Part shown: in pieces, positions 40,230 through 51,520 of the stretch
Layout: each line of letters begins with the position of its first letter
Position numbering within the stretch: the stretch's first letter is position 1
Assembly: GCF_036417845.1 (NCBI RefSeq)
Contig: NC_089979.1
Coordinates: 2,657,424-2,721,423, forward strand
Source of the DNA: Apteryx mantelli
Taxonomy: Eukaryota; Chordata; Aves; Apterygiformes; Apterygidae
Reading direction: 5' to 3'
Length of the DNA: 64,000 nt
Notes under the pieces: generated by a model
Database searches by the model: none
Told to the model about the DNA's origin: nothing
What the model saw: the letters and a program-made list of their open reading frames with translations, nothing else
Program-made: the position numbers and the translations under genes

Positions 40230-41120
40230 CCAGAGCTCTTCTGCGTGCTCACAGAGCCACATCCTTGGAATAACTGGGACATGGCAGGACAGCTACATGA
40301 CTGGAGTATTGAGATGGATGGATATGGGCTCTTTAAAAAAGATGGACAGGGAAGACAGGAAGAGGGGTTGCCCTTCAGGTAAAAGAGCAGCTGGGATGTA
40401 TGGGGCTCTTTCAGGGGATGGGTAATGTGCTGGTTGAGAACTTGTGGATCAGGATCAGAGTCCAGCAAGGGGGACTCTCCACTGGCTAGACAAGGCCTGG
40501 AAATCTGGCAGAGCAGGTAGTCTGCATCTCTCATCACACCTTCCACCTTAGATGTCTTAATAGGTGTGAACACTGGAGTTTGCCAGCTGGAAACCTCATG
40601 AAGCTCAAGAAAGAGAAGTGCAAGACGCTGTTCTGAGGGCTGAGTAACCTCAGGAATCACCAGAATGATCCCACCAGCCCACCAGGGTGGTCGGGGGACT
40701 GGGGCATGTCTGACAGGAAGAGAAACTGAGGTATCTGAGCTTTTTTAGCCTGGTGAGCAGGAAGCTATGGGAGATCTGGCAGCTGCCTAAAAGTACTGAA
40801 AGGGCAATTACAAAGTTAAGGAGCAGAACTTTTCTTGGTAGTGGCAGATGATATAACAAGAGACAATGGCCACAAGTTGCAGCTTGGGATGTTCAGTTTG
40901 CATATTAGGATCAACACTTTCCCCAGGTGGAGGGTGCAGCCCTGGGAGAGATCACCAGAGAAGTGGGGGAATCTTCGTCCCTGGAGGTTGTCAAGACTCT
41001 GCTAGGAAAAGTCACAGCTGACCTGGTCCAGTGTTGCTGATAGTCCTGCTTTGAGAGGGAAGTTAGAGGAGAGACCTTCAGAGGTCCCCTTCAACCTACG
41101 CTTTTAGGATTCTGCAGTTC
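40230..41120 (+). mobile_element. Internally deleted CR1 LINE (endonuclease remnant joined to 3' end)
   Basis: The left part still translates, with frameshifts, as CR1 ORF2 endonuclease: SHILGITGTWQDS, HDWSIEMDGYGLFKKDGQGR, RGVALQVKEQLGCMGLF and LWIRIRVQQG in order at about 40257-40480. About 40500 onward jumps to the reverse-transcriptase end (GNLMKLKKEKCKTLF near 40592-40636), then to the CR1 3' region (CAAGAGACAATGGCCACAAG around 40857, CTGGAGGTTGTCAAGACTC, GGTCCCCTTCAACCTACGC near the end). Most of the palm domain is missing. The long minus-strand frame at 40136-40660 is antisense to this element. Confidence 0.85.
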
Positions 41121-44100
41121 TACACAGTAAATTGCTCGTAGCCAGTAACACAATTTAAGGCAGGTGAACTGTGGAAGATTGCACTCTTCCTGCACTGAAT
41201 ACACTAAAGCTGTTGTGGGCTTGTGACTCAGGCAGATAAGAGACGACACTGTGCACAGCCAGCTTTAAACGTGAAGAAGTGATATGGCCGGTACCCCTCA
41301 TGACCATGCTTAGCAATGTATGAATGTACCTGCCTCCCTGATGTTCACTTGGGCAGAGGGATAGATCCCTGCAGGAAGCAGCAAGAGATACGAACCAGAA
41401 CCAAAGCTAGAATGAAGTGCTTTCTCCACTTTATTCTGATTATTTTGCTCAGTTTTGTGGCCCAGCTTCTCTGCTAAGGAGGATTTTCCTCATCCTCTGC
41501 TGACTCGGGGAAAGGCACCTTTGCAAGGACAGCTTATTTTGAGGGAAAGTGAGTGGAGAATGGGGAATGAAGGAAAGAATGAAAGGGCATAAAATCTAGA
41601 GAAGTAAGGGACCAAGAGAAAATGATTCCCTGACTGCAACAGCTCCATGACCTGGTGGGTTGGCTTATGACATATTCACAAAGGGCAAGAGGAGGCAGAT
41701 ATGAAAAGCAATGACTCACCATCACTGTGTCCTGGAATTCAGAATAGTTACCTTGTCTGTCTTTCTGTCCAGGGAACACACTTCCCCACCACCAGACTAG
41801 CTTCTCCTAGCAGCTACCTTCTACAGCATTTATCCTCCAGAGCTCACAAAGATGGAGGTATATCATTACAGGCATGCCCAAGCACGGAGAGGGGATATAA
41901 CTGAACTAATGCAGGGGACGCATCCACCTCAGCTATTACTGTTGGCTTACACCTGGAGTTTTAGTTGTTACTTCACTAGAAGAATTAAAAGGAAGAGGAA
42001 GAGGGAGTGAGAGATGCAGCAAGGAAACAAATAATAGAAAAAAGGAAAAAAAAAAAGATGTGAGATCAAGAAAAAGGAGGTGATAAGGGGGGACGGGCAA
42101 AAAGATGAAACATCCAGGAAAAAGAAAAAGGAAGTCAGCTGCCAATTTTGCTAGTCAACATTACATGGGAAATAATCAGGTCTCTGATCTGGACCTCATC
42201 AGAGAGCTAGTGATTGAGAAAGGGAGAGAAGGGGGACAGAAAGAGAGAGAAGGAGGGTGAAATTAAAGCAGCAGAAAGCAAAAAAATAATCAAAGATAAA
42301 TAAAGTCGACACAAAAAAATGACGTTCATTTTCTCTTGCAGGTGCTCTGAAGTGAGCCGTACGAGCAGAGACTTTAATTTGCCTCCTTCCCACAGAATCA
42401 GCCCTGCTGATTCATTCAACTCGGCAAGGCTATGCTGCTCACTAACCTATAGTACCAATTTATATGCTAATCGCCTTCGTTTGTAAATCAAGGCAGTCTT
42501 CTCCACTGCCTCCCTGCCTAAATTCAGTGGCGCGAAATGCAGTCCATCTCTGTACACAGGGCTGGGAATTGCCAACTTGGAGACACAAAAGGCATCAAAT
42601 CTGAAATAATTGGATCATTGATGGTGTTCCTCCCTGTGGATTAAGTTGCTGTTTCATCTCAGCCCCTCACCTGCTTGGCAGGAGCCTTTCTAAAGGTTTT
42701 TATAATTAGTCAAGCATGTGAAAGGAAAGGAACAAAACAAAAATCCCTCCTTCTTTTCCTCTCTATCCTCCCACAGTAGAACAGCACCGCTTGTTTCTAC
42801 ATCCCTTTTCCGCTTTTGAACCAGCTCAGGAGTGCCTGAATTGGGCAAGTCTGGGAAGGAGCCTTCCCATATCCAGGCAACAGTCAGAAACCAAATGGGC
42901 ATATTCAGGTCCCAGTCTGATTGGGATGGGTGATGGGAAATGGATTATTTGCAGTCCCCTGGCGGAGAACTCCTAAGGGAACAGAGAGAAAAGCACCCGG
43001 GTCGCCAAAGGAAAGATGCCCTGTAACAGTTTTGGTGAAACAAGAAGTCTGTTTTCTTAACAGAAGTTAGGATTCTGCTCCATTTGTTGCTAGGTTAAAA
43101 TGAGATCTTTTGACCCCTTTCTGCCCCTCTGAGAGAATCCCATTTCACCACACTGCACTGCTCCAACCACTCACTGGGGTATGAGTTACACTAAGCAGAA
43201 AGGGACGTGAGTCTTGCTCTCCTGCTCCTTGCTCCAACATATTCTGCAGTGGGAAACACCTGCTTAGTTATTTTGAATAGGAAATCTGTCTTCTTTTTGG
43301 GTGGCACTGTCTGTCTTTCACAACAGCTGAATTGCACAGGTCAATGGAAACAGGGTAGTTTGGTCGGCAAGGGTTGGTTGCTACCTGCAATATTCAATAC
43401 TAGGCCTGAAGACTCCAAGACTTCCAGCCAAATCTCTAGCAATCAATAAAAAAAGAGAAGAAAGTTACAGAGCAATCACACACCTTTACCTCCGGGGGCA
43501 GCTCTGCCTCTTTTGGGAAGCCCTTCCTTCACCATATTTTTGCCTAGGATGTATTCTTGCTGCCAGTTTTTGTGCTTTGTAGCATCCAAAGGTTTTCTTG
43601 GTATGAGCTACTCATACAACAGGAACCCTCTGTGGAGTCTCTGGACTAGACCCGCAGATTTTAAAGACAGCCTTTGGGTGAATTCTGACTAGTTTCCTCT
43701 TCTGAACAAAATGACTGCACAAAATCCTGAAGTAGCAAAAATCAAAGTAAGCACCAGATGCTTAATAACCTGAAGAAGGCTGCACAGTGACATTCACATC
43801 TCCCAAGCTGCAGGTCCATGCACTTGTCTGGCCAAGACCTGCCTGATCACCGCAGTGTCTTATTATTAGATGTTATTCCTAATGATTTTCTGTTAGTGCA
43901 CTCACTATTCTGAGCCTGTGTGTGAATGCTAGCAAGCACTTATGCCATCAGCATCTTTTAGGTTAAAGAACTTTTATTCTCTGGTATTTGCTGTTTCCTC
44001 TCTCTCTTTGATGTAGCCATTGGCAACAGTCATAAACCTCTTGACATTGTTTAAACAGACTAAATGAGATGGTCTCTCTTAGCCTGACCACGTGGTCTCC

Positions 44101-45149
44101 ATTCCTGTGAGCTTTTGAGAAGTCCTTCTCTCTTTGAATTCTTCTTCTGTGAACATGACTGGTTGCACTGGTCTCGCACATCAAGAAGGTGCTGGGAGCT
44201 CGTGAGTGTGGGTAGCCCCCAGGATCCCTCTATGCCTGAAGGTACATGATACTCCAGAGGTTCCTCTCACCAGGTTCTTGCAAAATGTCATCTCCTCTTT
44301 ATTGCTACTGGAAAGGTCTTTCCTGATACCCGCTGGCTTTGCATTTGATTTTTCTCTGACTGATGAATGTCCTGAATGCATCCAAGCCTCTCTCCTCCTT
44401 TGTCGTTCCCATCTGCCAAGCCACCCAGGCTGCTGCACAAGCTCTGTGTTTAGCTTGGCTGTGCACTTTGTACTGTGAAATGTTACTTCACCCCTCTCCC
44501 TGCACTCACCAGGCATCTAGTTCTGTTTGGATGATGTCTCAATCCTTCCCTGTATTGACAATGATGTCCCTTAAATTTTTGCCTCCAAACCTTTTCTTGG
44601 CAATGTCCTAACTTTTTTTGTTTCAAGTTATCAAGCAAACATGTTAGGCAAGATAAATTCTGCAATTTAGCCTGAGGAACATGATTATTGACTCCTTCTG
44701 CCCTACTTTCATCATAGTCTTTTGTCCCCTAGCCCCTTCCTTATCCACCATTCATGTGAATTCTCATCTTTCTCTGTCAACACCAGAGAGCAATACTCTG
44801 AGAGAGCAATACACTTTGCCAGCAAATAGATAAATGGTTCTGACTGAAGATCTAAGCTCTAGGAAATCAGCTGCTTTATTTAAGAAAGATAATAAACTGC
44901 TATGGTGCAAGCACTCTTTGGTGGACTCTCTGTGCAGTTCAGTCCCTTTTCCATTTCTGTTTGTCTTTGGTGATTCTCATAAGGGTACAAAGCCCTGCCT
45001 GAGACTGAACGGGGGTGGCCCTCTTTAAACATAGCTGATTTGCTTTGTCCTGGCCTGCACTGAGAGTCCATAAGTGACGCCAAGACTTTTAAACCTCTTC
45101 CTTTCATTAACAAATAATAGGTCTCACCCCAGAAGTGTCAGCCCTTCAC

Positions 45150-45235
45150 CATCTTGGTCAAGTCCCAGAAGAGACTATTTCATGTTGCAGCAGAGAGAAC
45201 TGGGACTAGGACTCAGAAGTTCCTTCTAATCCTTT
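45150..45235 (+). repeat. Possible MIR-like tail
   Basis: GAGAACTGGGACTAGGACTC followed by AGAAGTTCCTTCTAATCC resembles the 'gaactgggactagaacccagga' tail seen in amniote MIR copies. The upstream core is not convincing. Confidence 0.3.
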
Positions 45236-46082
45236 CATTTCTTTCAAAAAAAGGTGAAGAAGGAGCACTAAAGTAAGTGGGAGGGTTTCACACTTTGCAT
45301 GGTACCACGATGGGGCCTGCAGGAACCCACCCAGGAGCCAGGTGGTCCACACTTAGCCCTTCCTTCTGTTGGTGACTTTTCCATGCTCAAATCACTGCTT
45401 CTGCCGATCCTGTATTTCAAACAGGTTGCAAGTCCTTTGAAGATGACATGGGCTTTTATTTCACACACAAATGCAAAAAGCCTCAGAGCGATGGAAGCCT
45501 ATGTTAGCCAAGGCCTCAAAGCCTGAATTATAATATTAATACTAGGTCCAAACATGAGCTAATGCCAAGAAGCTACCAGTTATTTCAGACAACAATTGAT
45601 CAAAGCCGAGAAACTCCTGATACACATTAAGCAACCCTTTGGTTGTCCATTCCTTGAAAAGCCTCAGCCCACACAAACCAGGAGATGACAATTTGCCTTT
45701 TCAGTCAATAATTTCCACTGAAAAGAAACTCCCCTACACTTCTCTTGCTTCCTGTAGAATTTGCCTCCTTTTTTCTCTCCTACTTCTCTTACTTTTAAAT
45801 CACTCCCATCATTTGCATACCTTTCTTTGGTCATTGTTCCTCCTCTGGAGAGGTCACTTGTCAGAGTGCTGCTGTGAAGGGCTGTATTTTAATTTTGAAT
45901 TTCCATGGCTTTGAAGCTGACATTTTCCATTAGAGAGAAAATGCCTCCTTCCTGCTGTGCACCACATAAAGCGCATCTATGTGCCTGCCACAGCAGCAGG
46001 TCGCTTCACAAGGGCTGCAAAAACTGATGGAGATGTGGGGAAAAGTGTCCACGCTGGGTGCTATTACTGGTGCTCAACAAAT

Positions 46083-46212
46083 TTGGGAAACTGAAATGGG
46101 GAGAGATTAAGTCATTTGTGCAAAGTTATGCAGGAATGCCTGTGACAGAGCTAGAAAATGAATCCTTGTCACAAGAGTCTCTAGTCTATAGTAGAACTCA
46201 TGCTCTTGCCTG
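46083..46212 (+). repeat. MIR-like ancient SINE
   Basis: GGAAACTGAAATGGGGAGAG, then ATTAAGTCATTTGTGCAAAG, TTATGCAGGAATGCCTGTG and ACAGAGCTAGAAAATGAATCC follow the MIR core and tail in order. The end (AGAACTCATGCTCTTGCC) fits the usual 'cagtgctctaacca' region. Confidence 0.6.
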
Positions 46213-48674
46213 CAAAGTCACCCCAGACAGGAACCCAAACTCGTTTTTCACCCAGCTTCTTTCCTCTGTGCCCTGAACCCTACAGTTACCATCATGGTCA
46301 TCACCTCTGTAGGAAAGCAGCAATGTTCTGAGTTTAGAATTAAATCCCTTTTGAAAACATGTATCAGGCTCATTCATGATTCTAGTCACCCGCAGGAGGC
46401 AAAAATGAGCCAGTCCCATCGGAACAGGTGAGAAACTCACTTCTGCTTTGTGTTTCTAAGTGGAGCAAGCCAGGTGTGGGATTGTCCCGTTGCTGAAGCT
46501 GGACAACACACCGATCTGCTTGGTTAAAAAACTCAGTTTCCTCATCTTAAATAGAAGAAGAAGAAAAAAATAAGTTGCAGATGTGCAGTTCTGACAAGTG
46601 CTTCTGCAGCTAATTAATAGCTGTGTCCTACTTAATTCACATTCTCTTTTTGGAATCCACCAAGCAGATTTCGCACATAAAACTTAGCTGCTGTCTGTAC
46701 TTTTTTTTTAAAGTCAGATTGACAGCGTATGTGTGCTATATTTAACCTGTCCCAGTGCATTTCAGTTGTATTGTATGTTAATAGTTGTTTACAGGTGTGT
46801 TTGAAGTACTGAGTATGTACATGTGCGTGGCGGTATGTGTATATATGGATGGACTGGTGCATACACGCGTGCAGAGAATGAGGGTCAGACTGCTGCCTTG
46901 CACCATGTGTGGTCGTTTTGCTCCATGAACACTATCCACATCAGTGGATCTCAGCACAGGGATATGTACACACCCGGAGTGCTCTTGGGCAGAGGAAAAG
47001 ACAAAGCACTCCAGGCCTCCATCAGGAAAATACATCTTGCTACTGACTCTGCTTGGGACACACTGAGAAAGGAGTTTGAACCTGCACTGATTTTGATGAT
47101 CAGACAGGTAACTATATTCCTGTAGAAATCTGGGCTAATTAACTGAAGCAATTCCTTGGTGATCTACTGCTTCCTGCATTGGACCTGGAAGCCTTCACTT
47201 TTGACCTCCTATAGTGAGCAAATGTTCAAAACACGCCCAGCTGCTCCTATAAATGGAGCTGCAGGTATTTACATGGCAAAAAATTTGGCTTTGCCATGGT
47301 GCTGGCTTCTCTCTTCCTCAAATTCAGCATTTTACCTGAAGAACTTTAAATTCAATGGAAAGAGGTGGTGAGGTCCAGCCCCAGTGTATCGGTATAGAAG
47401 TGGAGTCGTCCAGCGCAACTTAGGGTTCAGCAGGCAAGGCTCAGCCCTTGCCTCCATGTGGAGTGGCTCCACAGAGACCCTTTGGGTGAAAGAAGGCTCA
47501 GTCTGCATGGTTGACTTCTGTTGAGATGATCAGCAAAGAGACTGAAGAGTGACCTGAGCTTCACTACCTCATTCCCTGGGATCTCCTCCTTGACTTAACA
47601 GCCATAACAGCTACTCAACTTGCCAATGAGCTGGCATAATGTGTGATGTTCATTATTCAGACACGACAAGCGTACAATCAGTGGCAAGTTCCTCTGTTGA
47701 TGCTACACAACCTTATGTCCTAAAAGGATTCACAGGCATTTAAGGAAAGGGAGGAATGATTTTGACCCTCCAACATGAAATCGTGCATGGACCCAGCTTA
47801 AGAATTGTGCTAGTCTTCTGTACTTTTATCTCCATGGCTTGGTATGAAATCTGACCTATCGAAGTGGCTTGTCCAAATAATGAAGCTTTGAACCTTGGAT
47901 GCATGAAAAGTTCTTTAGAAAGAAATGAATGAAAACAGGTCTGAGGAAGCGAGCACCTGGAGAGGTCCTCAGCATGGAGCCCCTGAGGACTCCTTGCTCA
48001 GAAGGCTGCTGAAAGCTACTTTGAAAGTGTTTTCTTGTTTGTTTTAAAGTTGAAAGGCAGACTTCCCTGGGGAGACACTGACCTCTTCCTGGGAGGGGCA
48101 GGTTGGGAAAAATAAGAAAGAAGAAAATTGCTTTTTTCTTCTTTTCTTCTCTGTTTGGCTCTTGTCACAGCAAGAGCTCAGGGACAGATATTCAGCCCTG
48201 GATTACAGGGCCCAGATTCATCCTCCCTTGTTTTATATCGCTCAGTCAACTGTCTAGTGAGCCCAAGCACTTTCTCTACTCAGAGAAAATTCACTCGCAG
48301 AGGTTAACCTCCTCCCTGGTACCAGCAGCTCCCTGGAAAGGTTTCTCTCTCCAGATGGTCCCTTTCCTATGCAGGCAGCCCACGACAAAAGCTTTGGATT
48401 TTCTTCTGTTTTCAGATTCCTCTCAATTTTCCAACAAAGCCATGGTTCTCTTTAGCCGGTAAAACCTAGAGGGTTTCCCATGCAGCCATAGCTCTGCTAG
48501 CCCATCCCCATCCCCAATGTCCTTGAAGACATCTATCACCAGCCACCCCTAGCACCCAGCATTACTGTGCTTCCCAATTCCCTTGAGGAAAAATCCCCTG
48601 AAGAGCCTGCAGTGTAGGCACAGGTGCTCTCAGTTTGCCCCATGATTATAACCTGGCATGGCTGCAAGGGAGGA

Positions 48675-48732
48675 TCACAAGATTGTAGGACAATTTGGGG
48701 AAACCTTGAGAGGTGCCTTTCAACCTGAATTA
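48675..48732 (+). mobile_element. CR1 3' end, short plus-strand copy
   Basis: TGAGAGGTGCCTTTCAACCTG at 48708-48728 corresponds to the terminal CR1 'gaggtcccttccaacctgaat' block. Upstream similarity is weak. It abuts an oppositely oriented CR1 3' end. Confidence 0.55.
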
Positions 48733-48817
48733 TCACAGAATCGCAGAATGGTTGAGGTTGGAAGGGACCTTTGGAGATTATCTAGTCCATCCATCTGCTC
48801 AAGCAGGGTCACCTAGG
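48733..48817 (-). mobile_element. CR1 3' end, short minus-strand copy
   Basis: TCACAGAATCGCAGAATGG, then TTGAGGTTGGAAGGGACC, TTTGGAGATTATCTAGTCCA and CAAGCAGGGTCACCTAGG are the reverse complement of the CR1 3' UTR. It is truncated after about 85 bp, as is usual for CR1. Confidence 0.9.
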
Positions 48818-49240
48818 GAACATTACTTTAAAACAAACAAAAAAATCACCTTCAAAGTAGCCTGTGCTATGATCCTACCTTGCAGCCATACCATGTTATG
48901 ACCACAGTACAAACCGAAAACACCTCTACATACACTGGCCTCCTGAGGTCTCTAGTCCCCTCCTGCTCAGAGCAGGGGCAGCTCCCAGATCACACTGGGC
49001 AGTGCTGTCATTTACGATCTCATGAGCTCAGTTGCTCCCTCTCTCCAGCCTCACTTGCTGAGGACCAGCAGGACCTCTTGATCTCGTCCCTAATGATGGG
49101 AGGCCTGGTCTCTCCTGCCCTCCCTGCTGCTTGCCTCGTGGTGTGCCTGGGGGTGGGCATCTCCCTCCTGCCTGCTAACACTGTAGGACCTCAGTCTGGG
49201 AGACTTGGGGGTGACAACACTCCTGGCAGGAAGGGTGGGA

Positions 49241-49590
49241 ATCACAGAATGGTTGGTTGAGGTTGGAAAGGACCTCTGGAGATCATCTAGTCCAACCCCC
49301 CTGCTCAGCAGGGTCACCTACAACAGGTTGCCAAGGACCGTGTCCAGATGGCTTTTGAATATCTCCAAGCATGGAGACTCCACAACCTCTCTGGGCAACC
49401 TGTTCCAGTGCTCTGTCACCCTCACAGTAAAATTTTTCCTTATGTTCAGATGGAACTGTCTGTGTTTCAGTTTGCGCCCCTTGCCTCTTGTCATGTCACT
49501 GGGCACCACTGAGAAGAGTCTGGCCCCATCCTCTTTACACCCTCCCTTCAGATGCTTATACACGTAGATAAGATCCTCCTGAGAAGCCCT
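49241..49590 (-). mobile_element. CR1 LINE 3' fragment, young-looking, reverse orientation
   Basis: About 350 bp of well-preserved CR1 in reverse complement. On the minus strand the reverse-transcriptase C-terminus is still readable as [15 protein letters not shown] and [19 protein letters not shown], followed by the GACTAGATGATCTCCAGAGG tail block. Its body is very close to the copy at 56565-56850, suggesting the same recent subfamily. It lies just outside the predicted transcript end and has the same orientation as the gene. Confidence 0.95.
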
Positions 49591-50444
49591 GGGACCTGCT
49601 GTCCTGTGCTGCTGGTGGAGCAAGGATGGCATTGGATCACAGGTCGGGGCTGGGGGGATCGGGCTAAGAGCCTCTGGGCAGCCCCAAGCCTCTGCAATCA
49701 TTGCAGACCCTTCAGGGTGTAGCACAGTGGGCCGCCAGGTCTCTAAGTGGCTGAAGGCCACCTCCGTGGTGAGGACGAGCTCCTCTGCCTGGAGAATTAC
49801 TGCAGGATCGGTGGGAAGTTTCAATCTAGAAAGAAAGTACTTCGCTGCTGGGCTGCAGGGAGGGTTTTAGTCTGTCCAGCCAGTGAAAGCTTCCTCGCTT
49901 TTGCTGAGCGCACCAGCTGCTGGGATGGGTCACGGTAAGCGTGATGGGCTGCCGTCTGCATTTACCTGCAGGAGTCGCGGTGGGAACGCGGCACAGGGAA
50001 TTGCTCTGAGATCCGGCTCGTTGCAGCCGGGCCAAGAGAAGTCATTGCATGTGGGGTCCTGCTGGGCCGCGATGGGTTTGAACCACGGCCCCGGAGAGGA
50101 GCGGTGCTGGATGCCGATTGCCCTAAGCCTTCTACCGCCCTGTCTACGAACCTAAAAGCTGTTGATCAGGTGATGGAACGGAGCTGGGGAGATAAGGACG
50201 TGCTTTCCTGCCGGAGGATTTCAGCTATTCAAGGATAAGCTTTTAGGAAGCAAATATTGCCCAGCTCAACTCAGTTTTAGTTTCTTTCCTGGCAAGCGAT
50301 GGACCTTAACCCCATCGCGGATGGAGCCTTGCTCCTCTCCGTCACCCCGGTTCCTCCCCGGGACCCCCCCTCTGCAACGCACCGGCTGCTCCGACCGCGG
50401 CGCGGGGAGGCGCGGGGAGAGGGGCGCTTTTAAAAAGCAGACGG
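49591..50444. other. Gap between CR1 and predicted transcript end
   Basis: No gene recognised. GC content climbs across this stretch into the CpG-rich block. Minus frame 49318-49824 is half CR1. Plus frames such as 49883-50155 have no family features. Confidence 0.45.
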
Positions 50445-50620
50445 GACTAGCGTTTACACCTCTTTTATTAGAAATAAGACACATTCATTTGTGCTCTGAA
50501 AACTGTACAGGAAAAGGAAAAAAAAAACCTGACGGACACAAGAGAGAAAAAGGGAGGGGAAAGCGTGGAGCGGGGCAGGGCAGGGCGAGGGGAAACAGAA
50601 TTAACTGGAGGAGCTGAGCA
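49950..50620. promoter_or_regulatory. Second CpG-rich block at the predicted 3' end of the gene; possible promoter
   Basis: CpG-rich sequence runs through TCGCGGTGGGAACGCGGC, GGGCCGCGATGG, and a dense core at 50395-50426 (GACCGCGGCGCGGGGAGGCG). A TATA-like TTTTAAAAAG lies at 50428-50437 just after this core on the plus strand. A consensus splice donor (AAG|GTAAGT, plus strand) occurs at 51051-51059. Together these would suit an antisense promoter and first exon, but no transcript evidence is available. Confidence 0.35.
50464..50469 (-). terminator. Candidate distal poly(A) signal AATAAA
   Basis: TTTATT on the plus strand gives AATAAA on the minus strand, followed by a weakly GU-rich segment (GAGGTGTAAAC). 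Cleavage would fall near 50440-50452. It lies 2.64 kb beyond the stop codon. Confidence 0.4.
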
Positions 50621-50834
50621 GAAAAAAGTAGAATATCAACAGTTATCAAACAAACATTTATCTCCGTAATTACATAACACCGTTAATGTCCTGCAAGTTG
50701 GCTGGAATGACTGGGCGAACGGGAAAGGTCTGAAAGAAGAGGGCAGGCTCGGTTGGGCAGGGAAGGTGGAGGGGGGGAAAAAAAAAGAATTAAAACACAG
50801 TAGAAAGATATCTGTATGCTAAAATTCATTATGT

Positions 50835-50851
50835 GTAATTATAATAATTAC
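50835..50851. promoter_or_regulatory. 17-bp TAATTA palindrome
   Basis: GTAATTAT and ATAATTAC form perfect 8-bp inverted arms around a single A. TAATTA cores are typical homeodomain binding sites. The element lies in an AT-rich, conserved-looking part of the predicted 3' UTR. Function is not shown. Confidence 0.35.
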
Positions 50852-51021
50852 AATATCATACAACCCGGCATCTGAGGGAGGCCTTTGTGCTTTCCTGTTT
50901 CATAGAATAATCTAAAATTGGACAATAATATCACAGTTTTTATAAGTAATCGTTTTCCTTAATTTTTAACTATTTGTTGGTTTTTTTTTTAAGTTTCTTT
51001 CAATCTTTCATATTATACAGT

Positions 51022-51044
51022 TAATGGCGTGGTAAATGCCATTA
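51022..51044. other. Stem-loop with 7-bp perfect arms
   Basis: TAATGGC and GCCATTA are perfect inverted arms separated by nine bases (GTGGTAAAT). As RNA on either strand this would form a small hairpin. It lies in the predicted 3' UTR just before the plus-strand donor-like GTAAGT at 51054. Confidence 0.35.
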
Positions 51045-51356
51045 TCATTAAAGGTAAGTAACCGAGGTGGCCCAAAGGAAAGTTGAAGAAGAGACGTTTG
51101 CCTACCGAGCAACATCCTTCTGTGGTGGAAGCACATTTGGGGCGAGTGATTGTTTTGCCTCTTTATATCCATTATGAGCTTTTTCCTAAAAATGGTATAA
51201 AAAAGAAACCCACACGCACCTTTATAACTCAGACCCTGATCAAGAATTACTGTAGTTTGGCACAGTCAGGCCACGCACAATTAGAAGTTTGGCGCTGCAC
51301 ATTTTCAAAGTTGGGGGAATTCTTCCAAACGCGAGACAGACTTTTTTGGGAATGAC

Positions 51357-51376
51357 AAAAAAAAAAAAAAAAAAAA
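51357..51376. repeat. A20 homopolymer
   Basis: An uninterrupted A run (U-tract in the predicted 3' UTR transcript). Confidence 0.9.
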
Positions 51377-51508
51377 GAGAGAGAAATTAGGTATGGCATG
51401 TCAATGATACAGTTTTTAATGATAAAAATATTGCACAATGCTTTTTGTGGGGTGAAATGTAGATAATCATTATTTTTTGGAGATAGCCTTGAGAAATGTC
51501 TAGTGAAA

Positions 51509-51520
51509 TTTTTTTTTTTT
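51509..51520. repeat. T12 homopolymer
   Basis: A run of T within the predicted 3' UTR region, giving an A-tract in the minus-strand transcript. Confidence 0.85.

Larger units (their letters stand above)
41121..48674. other. Intergenic, no gene seen; includes possible conserved noncoding stretches
   Basis: MIR-like relics lie at 46083-46212 and possibly 45150-45235. The stretch 42425-42720 is repeat-free and includes an octamer-like ATGCTAAT (42464-42471) and TATAATTAG, so it may be a regulatory element. Frames at 44181-44516 and 48103-48462 show no known domain. Confidence 0.5.

Noticed and set aside
40136..40660. 174-codon minus-strand frame, among the longest in the window
   Set aside because: It is largely antisense to the CR1 element, which reads on the plus strand as endonuclease and reverse-transcriptase remnants.
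49318..49824. 168-codon minus-strand frame with readable RT-like C-terminus
   Set aside because: The C-terminal third is the CR1 reverse-transcriptase tail; the upstream part has no recognisable domain. It is a truncated LINE, not a host gene.
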